From the NCBI GenBank assembly GCA_037447335.1, contig JBBIGV010000022.1, forward strand, positions 1-46,943: a stretch of 46,943 nucleotides of DNA, read 5' to 3'. Each line of letters begins with the position of its first letter. Position 1 is the first letter of the stretch. The notes under the pieces were generated by a model. It was not told where the DNA came from. It saw only the letters and a program-made list of their open reading frames with translations, and did no database searches. The translations under genes and the position numbers were made by a program. Shown piece after piece: positions 36,745 to 44,494 of this stretch. The stretch comes from JBBIGV01 sp037447335 (lineage in GTDB: Bacteria > Bacteroidota > Ignavibacteria > Ignavibacteriales > Ignavibacteriaceae).

Positions 36745-37317
36745 ATGTCTGAACCCAACAAACAAGAAGTTACGCTATTGCTCTCGAGGCTATCTAATGG
36801 TGATAAAAGTGTGCTCGATCAGCTTTTGCCTGTAGTGTATAAAGAGTTAAAAAAATTATCATCCATCTACTTGCACAAAGAGTATCAGAATCATACTCTT
36901 CAGACAACTGAACTAGTTCATGAAGCATACATCAAGCTGGTAAGCCAGGAAAATGTAAGCTGGGAAAACCGTGAACATTTTTTTGGGATTGCGGCAAACA
37001 GCATGCGTCAGATTCTTGTTGAATATGCAAGGAAGAAAAAAGCTGATAAAAGAGGCGGCGGCGCTAATAAGTTGTCGCTTGATGAAGTTTCGCTCTTCTA
37101 TAATAGTATGGATGATCAGATGATACAATTAGATGAAGCCCTCACCAAACTTGAAGATTTCGACAACCGAATGAGCCGGATTGTCGAACTTCGATATTTT
37201 ACAGGATTAACAATAGAGGAAACAGCAAAGCTTCTCGATCTATCACCCGCAACTGTAAAGCGTGAGTGGAATATGGCTAAAGCCTGGTTATACCGAGAGA
37301 TTGAGGCTGCAAATTAA
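36745..37317 (+). CDS. ECF-type RNA polymerase sigma factor
   Basis: 190 residues with sigma region 2 (about 10-100: KELKKLSSIYLHKEYQNHTL, LVHEAYIKL, REHFFGIAANSMRQILVEYA) and region 4 helix-turn-helix (about 135-185: RIVELRYFTGLTIEETAKLL, SPATVKREWNMAKAWL). The form matches the sigma subgroup known as ECF-like 'Sig-70_X6', which commonly occurs beside a Ser/Thr kinase. It would direct RNA polymerase to a separate set of promoters. The kinase gene starts 3 bases after its stop. No anti-sigma gene is present, which suggests control by the kinase rather than by a membrane anti-sigma factor; that is inference. Confidence 0.92.
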   Translation: MSEPNKQEVTLLLSRLSNGDKSVLDQLLPVVYKELKKLSSIYLHKEYQNHTLQTTELVHEAYIKLVSQENVSWENREHFFGIAANSMRQILVEYARKKKADKRGGGANKLSLDEVSLFYNSMDDQMIQLDEALTKLEDFDNRMSRIVELRYFTGLTIEETAKLLDLSPATVKREWNMAKAWLYREIEAAN

Positions 37318-37319
37318 TT

Positions 37320-39923
37320 ATGGCAAAAAAACAAAAGGCTGACTGGCAAACCATTAAAACAATTTTTGATGAAGCAGTTAAACTGCCACCTTCTAAAAGA
37401 AAAGAATTTCTGAGCACAAGATGCGCCGGTAATCCGGCTCTTCGCATTGAAGTTATTTCACTGCTCGATTCTCACGACAAAGCCGGGGTGTTCCTCGAAA
37501 CTCCTCACATTGAAGCAACCGCAGGTACTGCTGCCAGCACTAATAAGGATCCTTTCACAGGGAAGAAATTTGGCAAATATAAACTTGTTGAGTGCATCGG
37601 TACAGGAGGAATGGGGTCTGTTTATCTTGGTGTCAGGGATGACGGTCAGTTTGAACAAAAAGTTGCAATTAAATTTATTAAGATGGGGCTTAATTCCAGC
37701 TTTGTAATAAAGAGATTTCTTAATGAACGGAAGGCGCTTGCTTCGCTAAATCATCCCAACATTGCCAAACTGCTTGACGGCGGCAGCACTAAAAGCGGTA
37801 TGCCTTTTTTCATTATGGAATATGTTGAAGGAAAACCTTTAACGCAATATTGTGATGAAAAAAAGCTCAATACCAAAGAACGGCTTGAGTTGTTTCTGAA
37901 GGTTTGTTCTGCAGTTCAGTATGCTCACAGAAATCTTATCGTTCACCGGGATATAAAACCAAGCAACATACTTGTTACAGCCGATGGCGAACCGAAACTT
38001 CTGGATTTCGGAATTGCGAAAATTCTATCCCCGGTTTCTGAAGATAATGAAACAGAGGCTACAAAAACCGGAATGTGGAACCTGACTCCCGAATATGCGA
38101 GCCCGGAACAATTCAAAGGTGAAAATATCACAACAGTAAGTGATATTTATTCACTTGGTGTTCTTTTATACAAAATGCTTACCGGTCATAGTCCTTATAA
38201 ATTAAAAGGCAAACTGCCGCACGAGCAGAATAAAATCGTTATTGAAACCCAACCGGAAAAACCCAGCAGCATAGTTGCAAAAGTATATGAGTATTATAAT
38301 TCTGATGGAAAAATAAAAATCACATCGCCTGAAGAGATCGGGAAAACCCGTGATGGAAATGTTGATAAGCTAAGGAAAAAGCTAAAAGGGGACCTTGATA
38401 CGATTCTTCTGATGGCTCTCAGGAAAGAGCCCGAGAGACGGTATCAGTCGGTTGATCATTTAGCTGAAGATATCAGGCGGCATCTGAAAGGACTGCCAAT
38501 TACCGCACGGCAGGATACCTTCGGATACAGAGCAGTAAAATTTGTTAAACGGCATAAGATAGGTGTTGCAGCAACAATAGTAATAAACTTTTTGTTTATC
38601 GGCGGAATTATTGCAGTTCTTTGGCAGGCTGATATTGCATCACACGAAAGAGATAAGGCAAATGCAGAAGCGTTTAAATCTCAAAAGGTAGTTGAGTTCC
38701 TCCAAAAGACTCTTTCTGCCGCCGATCCCGGGCAGGAAGGAAGGGATGTTAAAGTTTATGATGTTTTAATGGAATCAGTCGGAAAGCTCGGACAGGAATT
38801 CAAAGACCAACCCGAGCTTGAAGCGGAAATTCTTACAACCACAGGTATTACTTTTCAGAATCTCGGTTTGTATGATGAAGGAAGAACCCAGCTTTCGCGC
38901 GCACTTGAATTAAGAGAATTTGTTTTTGGCAAACGTCATTCAAAGTATGCTGAAAGTCTTAACCATCTTGCCCTGCTTGAACATTATTACGGGGATTACA
39001 GATTAGCTGATTCATTATACCGTGAATCTATTAAACTCCATAAATCCGTATCAAAAGCACCGACAAAAGAATATGCAGAAGCATTGAACAATTACGGTGT
39101 CCTGTTAACTGACGAGGGTAAATTTGATGAAGCCATCACGCACTTAAGACAGACGCTTGAAATTAACCAAAAAGTCTTGCCGGAAATTCATGAAAATGTT
39201 TCTTCTGCCGGAAATAATCTTGCAATTGCACTTCATTTCAAAGGTGAGCTGGAAGAAGCAGAACGGCTTTATCAGAAATCTCATGAATTATCAAAAGAAT
39301 TATTTGGTGAGCTTCATCCATTCGTTGCAACTACAATTAATAATCTTGCTTTTATTAAGACAGATAAAGGCGATTACCAGGGTGCACTGCAGCAATTCAG
39401 AAAAGCACTGGAGATGAAAACACAATTATTCGGAAGCACCCAGCCTGAAGTAGGACAGGCTCATCATAACCTTGGTTCAACATTATACTTTATTAAGGAT
39501 TATATCGGTGCAGAGAATGAATTAAGAACGGCACTGGCGATTTACAAAAGCAGCTTACCTGAAAATCATGCATGGTATGGTTCGACCTATCACTGGCTCG
39601 GAAAGGTTTTAATCGCACGGAATAATCTGCCTGCTGCAGAACAATACCTCCGAAAAGCGCTTCAGATAAGAAAGGCAGCGCTAAACCCGAAACATTATGC
39701 TATCTCTGTTACCGAGAATGAACTTGGTTACTGCCTTATGCTTCAGGGAAGAAATAATGAAGCCGAAATACTGCTTGTTCGGAGCTGCGAGGCTTTAAAT
39801 AAATCGTTAAGCAGAATAGACCCCAACAGAATAAGCGCTGTCAAAAACACGGCTTCATTCTTTGATAAGATGGGTAAAAAAGATATTGCAGATCAGTACA
39901 GAGCTATGCTGGATGAGTCTTAA
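37320..39923 (+). CDS. transmembrane Ser/Thr protein kinase with C-terminal TPR repeats
   Basis: 867 residues. Kinase domain at about 84-370: glycine loop IGTGGMGSVYLG, catalytic Lys118 in VAIKFIKMG, HRDIKPSN (209-216) with Asp211, DFG (229-231) and PEYASPEQF; all active residues are present. One membrane segment at about 412-433 (IGVAATIVINFLFIGGIIAV), then about 430 residues of TPR repeats (SLNHLALLEHYYGDYRLADS, NNLAFIKTDKGDYQGALQQF). The N-terminal 80 residues carry a short motif FDEAVKLPPSKRKEFL typical of this kinase group. The TPR part lies outside the membrane and may sense a protein or peptide signal; the kinase may act on the sigma factor beside it. A weak hairpin (39930-39945) follows the stop. 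Confidence 0.93.
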   Translation: MAKKQKADWQTIKTIFDEAVKLPPSKRKEFLSTRCAGNPALRIEVISLLDSHDKAGVFLETPHIEATAGTAASTNKDPFTGKKFGKYKLVECIGTGGMGSVYLGVRDDGQFEQKVAIKFIKMGLNSSFVIKRFLNERKALASLNHPNIAKLLDGGSTKSGMPFFIMEYVEGKPLTQYCDEKKLNTKERLELFLKVCSAVQYAHRNLIVHRDIKPSNILVTADGEPKLLDFGIAKILSPVSEDNETEATKTGMWNLTPEYASPEQFKGENITTVSDIYSLGVLLYKMLTGHSPYKLKGKLPHEQNKIVIETQPEKPSSIVAKVYEYYNSDGKIKITSPEEIGKTRDGNVDKLRKKLKGDLDTILLMALRKEPERRYQSVDHLAEDIRRHLKGLPITARQDTFGYRAVKFVKRHKIGVAATIVINFLFIGGIIAVLWQADIASHERDKANAEAFKSQKVVEFLQKTLSAADPGQEGRDVKVYDVLMESVGKLGQEFKDQPELEAEILTTTGITFQNLGLYDEGRTQLSRALELREFVFGKRHSKYAESLNHLALLEHYYGDYRLADSLYRESIKLHKSVSKAPTKEYAEALNNYGVLLTDEGKFDEAITHLRQTLEINQKVLPEIHENVSSAGNNLAIALHFKGELEEAERLYQKSHELSKELFGELHPFVATTINNLAFIKTDKGDYQGALQQFRKALEMKTQLFGSTQPEVGQAHHNLGSTLYFIKDYIGAENELRTALAIYKSSLPENHAWYGSTYHWLGKVLIARNNLPAAEQYLRKALQIRKAALNPKHYAISVTENELGYCLMLQGRNNEAEILLVRSCEALNKSLSRIDPNRISAVKNTASFFDKMGKKDIADQYRAMLDES

Positions 39924-40267
39924 AATACATTGAGGCTTACCTCAAACTAATTCATCATTCATTATTCTGTATTCCATGTTCGATATTCTTTCTGAATAAT
40001 AAATATCGAACCGGCCTGATCGCAGGCAGGCAAGGTATAACGAAGTAAGAAGTTCTTGATAAGTCGTTAACTTTCAACGTTAACGAAGGGGAATAGCCAC
40101 TATAACGTTAAAGGTTTTCACTAAATCTGTGAAAATCAATTAAATCAGTTTAATATGTATCCTGCTTTTAAATAACAATTACTTTTTAGTAAGACCCATA
40201 TAATTTAATTATGCACATTCTTATTCCATATGCTCAGCCATATAAGCAGCGTCTGCAAACTCATTCA
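39924..40267. other. intergenic region between convergent kinase and transporter genes
   Basis: 344 bases without a gene. TTGAGG (39930-39935) and CCTCAA (39940-39945) form a small hairpin. CGTTAAC (40065-40071) and GTTAACG (40079-40085) form another. Neither has a T-run. No remnant of a gene is recognised. Confidence 0.5.
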
Positions 40268-41791
40268 TTACAGATATAACGGTCCATCCGGTCCCACCGG
40301 CAATCCAAGCATCATCCAAACTATCAACAGCAATGTCCAGAATATTGTGAGAATAATTGTATACGGCAGCATTGTAGAAATGATAGTACCGATTCCGTAC
40401 TTCTCATCATACTTTTGAGCGAAGGCAACAATAAGAGCAAAGTAACTCATCATTGGTGTGATAAGATTAGTAACAGAGTCACCAATTCTGAATGCAGCCT
40501 GTGTTAATGCAGGATGATAACCGAGCAGCATGAACATCGGTATAAATACAGGCGCCATAATTGCCCATTTTGCAGATGCGCTTCCCATAAACATATTTAT
40601 AATCGCAGCGAGTATAACAAATGCAGCAATCAACGGAATGCCGGTTAATCCGATATCTCTTAAAAATTGTGCTCCTTCAATAGCGAATATTAATCCCAGG
40701 TTGCTGTACTTGAAAAAGTAAACAAACTGAGCGGCAAAAAATACAAGTACAATATAAGTTGCCATCGTTCCCATAGACTTGATTATGTGCTTCATCAGAT
40801 CTTTATCATTGCGGATAGTTTTTACTATCAAGCCGTAAACAATTCCCGGTATAAAGAATAATAAAGTTATACCTGTTATGATTCCATCAAAGAAAGGTGA
40901 ATGAAGCACGTCATGATCTTTCGGGTTTCTGAATAATCCGTCTTCAGGTATGATTGTATATGCAAGCAGTACAAGTATTATTAGTGCTGTAACACCCGCC
41001 CATCTTAACGCTTTTTTTTCAATGGGTGTTATTTTTTCAATTTCAAGTTTTTCTGCTTTACCCGTATAAGTTTTTAAACGAGGTTCAACAATTTTTTCAG
41101 TTACCCATGTTCCGATTATTACAACCATAAAAGCAGAAACGAACATAAAATAAAAATTAGCTGCAGCGCTTACTGTTATTTCGGGATCAATAATTTGCCC
41201 GGCAGATTCAGATAAACCGGCAAGTATAGGTTCAACCGATCCGATCATGAAATTAGCACCAAATCCGCCGCTTACTCCAACAAAAGCTGCTGCAAGCCCT
41301 GCCATCGGATGCCTGCCTAATGCATAGAATATTACTGCACCAAGCGGAATCAGAATGACATAACCTGCTTCAGAAGCTGCGTGTGAAAGTATGCCGGCAA
41401 GAACTATAGTACCGGTAATTAAACGTGGAGGTGCGCTCAGCACTAAAGCTCTGATCAACGCAGTGAATAATCCGGTACCTTCAGCCACACCAATGCCAAC
41501 CATAATTACAAGCACATAACCAAGAGGAGGGAAGTTAACAAAGTTTGCAGTGATGTTCGTATAAATCCATCTTATACCATCATCGCTTAATAAACTTTTT
41601 ACTGTTATGATAGTGCTGTTTGCCGGATGAATTGCCTGCCAGTTAAGAACGCCTCCAAGCCAGGAGAAGAACACAACTATCAATGCAAGCAGTCCGAATA
41701 AAGTTGCAGGGTGAGGAAGTTTATTGCCAACAAGTTCTATATAATCCAGCATTTTGCTGAACAGGCGGGCAGGTAATGAAGCGGGTTTCAA
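40268..41791 (-). CDS. AbgT family transporter
   Basis: 507 residues, starting at TTG 41791 with AAGGAG about 9 bases upstream. The protein is very hydrophobic with about 11-12 membrane helices. It begins with ARLFSKMLDYIELVGNKLPHP, the usual AbgT opening, and contains GILSHAASEAGYVILIPLGA, FVGVSGGFGANFMIGSVEPI and GSASAKWAIMAPVFIPMFML. AbgT (p-aminobenzoyl-glutamate) proteins are inner-membrane carriers; some import the folate breakdown product p-aminobenzoyl-glutamate, others such as MtrF and YdaH export sulfonamides and p-aminobenzoate. Substrate here is undetermined. It stands alone, with no abgA/abgB peptidase genes beside it. Confidence 0.92.
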   Translation of the reverse strand: MKPASLPARLFSKMLDYIELVGNKLPHPATLFGLLALIVVFFSWLGGVLNWQAIHPANSTIITVKSLLSDDGIRWIYTNITANFVNFPPLGYVLVIMVGIGVAEGTGLFTALIRALVLSAPPRLITGTIVLAGILSHAASEAGYVILIPLGAVIFYALGRHPMAGLAAAFVGVSGGFGANFMIGSVEPILAGLSESAGQIIDPEITVSAAANFYFMFVSAFMVVIIGTWVTEKIVEPRLKTYTGKAEKLEIEKITPIEKKALRWAGVTALIILVLLAYTIIPEDGLFRNPKDHDVLHSPFFDGIITGITLLFFIPGIVYGLIVKTIRNDKDLMKHIIKSMGTMATYIVLVFFAAQFVYFFKYSNLGLIFAIEGAQFLRDIGLTGIPLIAAFVILAAIINMFMGSASAKWAIMAPVFIPMFMLLGYHPALTQAAFRIGDSVTNLITPMMSYFALIVAFAQKYDEKYGIGTIISTMLPYTIILTIFWTLLLIVWMMLGLPVGPDGPLYL

Positions 41792-42042
41792 ATATTTCTC
41801 CTTATAAATTCAGATGTAAAATTAAGTCTTTTATCACTTTATCAATAAATAAAAATTTTTACTTGTTAAACTTAAACCGGCTCTTATACCGGATATATTG
41901 AAAGATGATTGAGTATCCTTCTGAATTACCTGCCTTTTGGTTATAGCAGGTTTCAACAAATGAATACTTCAGTCTATAATTTGTATTGATATATGAATGA
42001 TTATTTACTATGTTCAGTAAAACTAAAAAAGAGGGTTCGAAG
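41792..42042. other. divergent intergenic region
   Basis: About 250 AT-rich bases between the transporter and the broken T9SS gene, which are divergent. An earlier in-frame ATG occurs at 42010. No clear promoter box or motif is seen. Confidence 0.4.
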
Positions 42043-43521
42043 ATGAAAAGTTTATTTTTAAGTTTTTTAGTTCTTTTTTCTTTGCCCGCTCACTCTCAAT
42101 TCCAGATTAAGCAAATAACAAACCTGGATGTTGATGCAAGAAATCCAATAATTACAAAGGATTTTAACATATTGAATGAAGGTAATCTTCTCTTTGAATC
42201 ACACGAAGGAAGCGCTATTAATATAAAGATGCTGCACTACAATCCTTTAACTGATTCATTTTACAATCTGACAAGCGTAACAGATAATAATTTCAGAAAT
42301 ACTAATCCTGCCGGCTATTCGGGAAGGATTATTTTTTTTGAAACTGATATGAATGGCAATAAAGATATCGCTTTCAGAATATTTTATTGGGATGGATTGG
42401 GAGAAACGCATTTTCTTACAACATCATCAGCAGATGAGTTCAATCCTACAACTTTTGTGGGGCTGCCCTTTGGTTCAACTCAGGATTCAATATTTCTGAT
42501 ATATCAAAGCGGCAATTCTGTTTATTATGCGAGCACGGCAGACAGCAGCTTTCAGCTTATAGAATTATTTCCCGGTTATATTGATAACAGTTACTCAAGT
42601 CCCACTGCAGTATTTGCCAGTAACACGTTTCCCCCCTACCCGCGCCACGGATATCATGTGGCTGCATTAAGAACAACAATAGCCTGAGTCGAAGATCTTG
42701 TTTATCGTTACAAACCATATATTGGTGATTGGGAGGAAGAGCAGATTATAATTCAAAATTGTCAATGCACGAACCCAAAATTTGTAATTTTTAATGAAGC
42801 GAATCCTGTACTCACTTATGAAAAAATTGAAGAGGGCAGGAAAAAGATATTTGTGATGAATGATTGGGAACAGCAGCGAATCTCTGAAATACTGATCGAG
42901 AATGAAAACGGAGATGTTGGGGATTTTGATTCAGATGTTCCCGCTTTGGTAACTAACAATTCAGAAAGAGGGCAAAACAGTGAGATTTTTTCGCCGTACT
43001 CTTACAAATTGATTAGAGATGACAGCAGTTCTTTCATCAGAGTTAATTATCATGATATCTCAATCGTTCCGGTAGATACGCTCATTCAAACTAAAGTAGT
43101 TACTACGCACCCCACTGTTGGTCTTCTGAGTTATGGAAGCTGGTATGGCGCAGCCTTTTACACTGTTTGGGAAGACAGTTCAGGTGATAAAATTCAATTG
43201 TTTGGAAGAGTCCATTATATACTTATGGGCAATGTTGATTATTTCAATTCCCAACAAAAAGATTTTAATTTATACCAGAACTACCCCAATCCCTTCAACC
43301 CTTCTACAAGTATTGAGTATAGAGTAGGAAGTGATGAGTATGTAACTTTGAAAGTTTATGACTTACTCGGAAGAGAAGTTGCTATTCTCGTTGATGAATA
43401 TGCACCTGCGGGCAGGTATGAAGTTGATTTTGACGGTTCAAAATTTTCAAGCGGAGTTTATTTTTATAGACTTCAGGCTGGAGAATTTAGAGAAACGAGG
43501 AAGATGGTTCTCTTGAGGTAG
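42043..43521 (+). pseudogene. secreted protein with T9SS sorting domain, split by an in-frame TGA
   Basis: ATG 42043, with GAGGG at 42031-42035, starts a clean signal peptide (MKSLFLSFLVLFSLPAHSQ). The frame reads strands typical of a propeller (DMNGNKDIAFRIFYW, SVYYASTADSSFQLIEL) and meets TGA 42685-42687. Without any frame change it continues VEDLVYRYKPYIGDWEEEQI and on through a methionine at 42853 to a complete type A T9SS domain (QNYPNPFNPSTSIEY to MVLLR). The TGA may replace TGG, because Trp would suit the position. The second part alone lacks a signal peptide, so the product is probably lost. Function of the exported domain is unknown. Confidence 0.85.
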
Positions 43522-43552
43522 AATTTTAGATACTGGAGGCTGGCAAAATGTA

Positions 43553-43580
43553 GGGCGAAATTCATTTCGCCCATTTACTT
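43553..43580 (+). terminator. stem-loop terminator
   Basis: GGGCGAAA (43553-43560) and TTTCGCCC (43565-43572), 4-base loop, followed by ATTTACTTT. Confidence 0.75.
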
Positions 43581-43676
43581 TCATAAATAATCTCTCGTTC
43601 ACATAGGTTTTTCATACTAAATCAAATCTTTATTTTATTTTTGGTCGTTCACCAGGTTTATAGGAAATTATTTCAG

Positions 43677-44219
43677 ATGAATAATAGAAGCTTAATACCG
43701 GTTGAAAGGATAACGAGTAAAATCTGCTTGATCAGAAATGAAAAAGTTCTGTTAGATGCTGATTTAGCTGAGCTTTATGGAGTTGAAACCAGAGCTTTGA
43801 AGCAAGCCGTGAGAAGGAATGGGGATAGGTTTCCGGAGGATTTTATGTTTCAACTTAGTATGGACGAGTGGAGATCTTTAAGATCACAAACTGTGACCTT
43901 AAAGAGAGGTCAGCATTCCAAATACCCGCCGTATGCATTTACCGAGCAGGGCGCAGCGATGCTTTCGAGTGTTCTGAAAAGCAAGCAAGCCTTTCAAGTA
44001 AATATTGCTGTTATGAGAGCATTTGTTCAGATGAGAAAATTTCTGCAAAGTCACGAAGAGCTTGCAGCACAATTAAAGAAACTGGAAAAAGAGACTACTG
44101 CAAAATTCACAGAGCAAGGAAAGCAAATACAAATAATATTTGAAGCAATCAAGCAGCTTATTATTGAAAAGCAAAAACTTAAAAAACCAATTGGTTTTAC
44201 TATTCCTGAAAAGAGATAA
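43677..44219 (+). CDS. ORF6N domain protein (putative DNA-binding)
   Basis: ATG 43677 is chosen because AGGAAA (43662-43667) precedes it; the upstream frame from TTG 43641 has no such site. About 180 residues. The N-terminal ORF6N domain is clear: ICLIRNEKVLLDADLAELYG, then TRALKQAVRRNGDRFPEDFM and FTEQGAAMLSSVLKS. The C-terminal part is a predicted coiled coil (LQSHEELAAQLKKLEKETTA). ORF6N belongs to the KilA-N/Bro-like group first described in phages and viruses and probably binds DNA; in this phylum it is often chromosomal without a phage. It lies between two related T9SS-tail sequences and no phage gene is nearby. Confidence 0.88.
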   Translation: MNNRSLIPVERITSKICLIRNEKVLLDADLAELYGVETRALKQAVRRNGDRFPEDFMFQLSMDEWRSLRSQTVTLKRGQHSKYPPYAFTEQGAAMLSSVLKSKQAFQVNIAVMRAFVQMRKFLQSHEELAAQLKKLEKETTAKFTEQGKQIQIIFEAIKQLIIEKQKLKKPIGFTIPEKR

Positions 44220-44313
44220 CTACTATAAAAAGTTCTCTTTTTCTTAATCATAATCCCGCTCTTCCTCTAATGTGCCTTTATTAGAATGGTCTCAAAAGTT
44301 TCTAACGATTCTA

Positions 44314-44442
44314 AATCCTGCGGGCAGGTATGAAGTTAACTTTGACGGTTCAAAACTTTCAAGCGGTGTTTATATTTACAGGTTTACAGCGGGAGATTAT
44401 CCCGTTCAAAAGAATTTAATTTTACTGAAGTGGGTTGAATAA
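44314..44442 (+). pseudogene. stray C-terminal end of a T9SS sorting domain
   Basis: The frame from 44314 reads NPAGRYEVNFDGSKLSSGVY and IYRFTAGDYPVQKNLILLKW before TAA 44440-44442. It matches the end of the sorting domain at 43400-43521; an 80-base segment (44317-44396) is about 85% identical to 43405-43484. The rest of the gene and any start are missing. It is a remnant of a second T9SS cargo gene or a duplicated tail. Confidence 0.85.
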
Positions 44443-44447
44443 ACCCG

Positions 44448-44478
44448 GATATGCCGGATTTGAATAATCCGGCATATC
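44448..44478. terminator. bidirectional stem-loop
   Basis: GATATGCCGGATT (44448-44460) and AATCCGGCATATC (44466-44478) form a perfect 13-bp stem with a 5-base loop. It sits between the T9SS tail and the convergent peptidase gene. There is no long T-run. Confidence 0.75.
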
Positions 44479-44494
44479 TGATAACAAACGATTA

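Noticed and set aside
13260..43521. TGA recoded as an amino acid in this organism
   Set aside because: Several intact genes (barrel gene at 3462, ygfZ, GxxExxY) end in TGA, so TGA is a normal stop. The residues lost at the three sites also seem to differ (Arg or Lys, Gly, Trp).
43677..44219. Prophage, because of the ORF6N protein
   Set aside because: No capsid, tail, integrase or lysis genes are near it; ORF6N genes often stand alone in this phylum.
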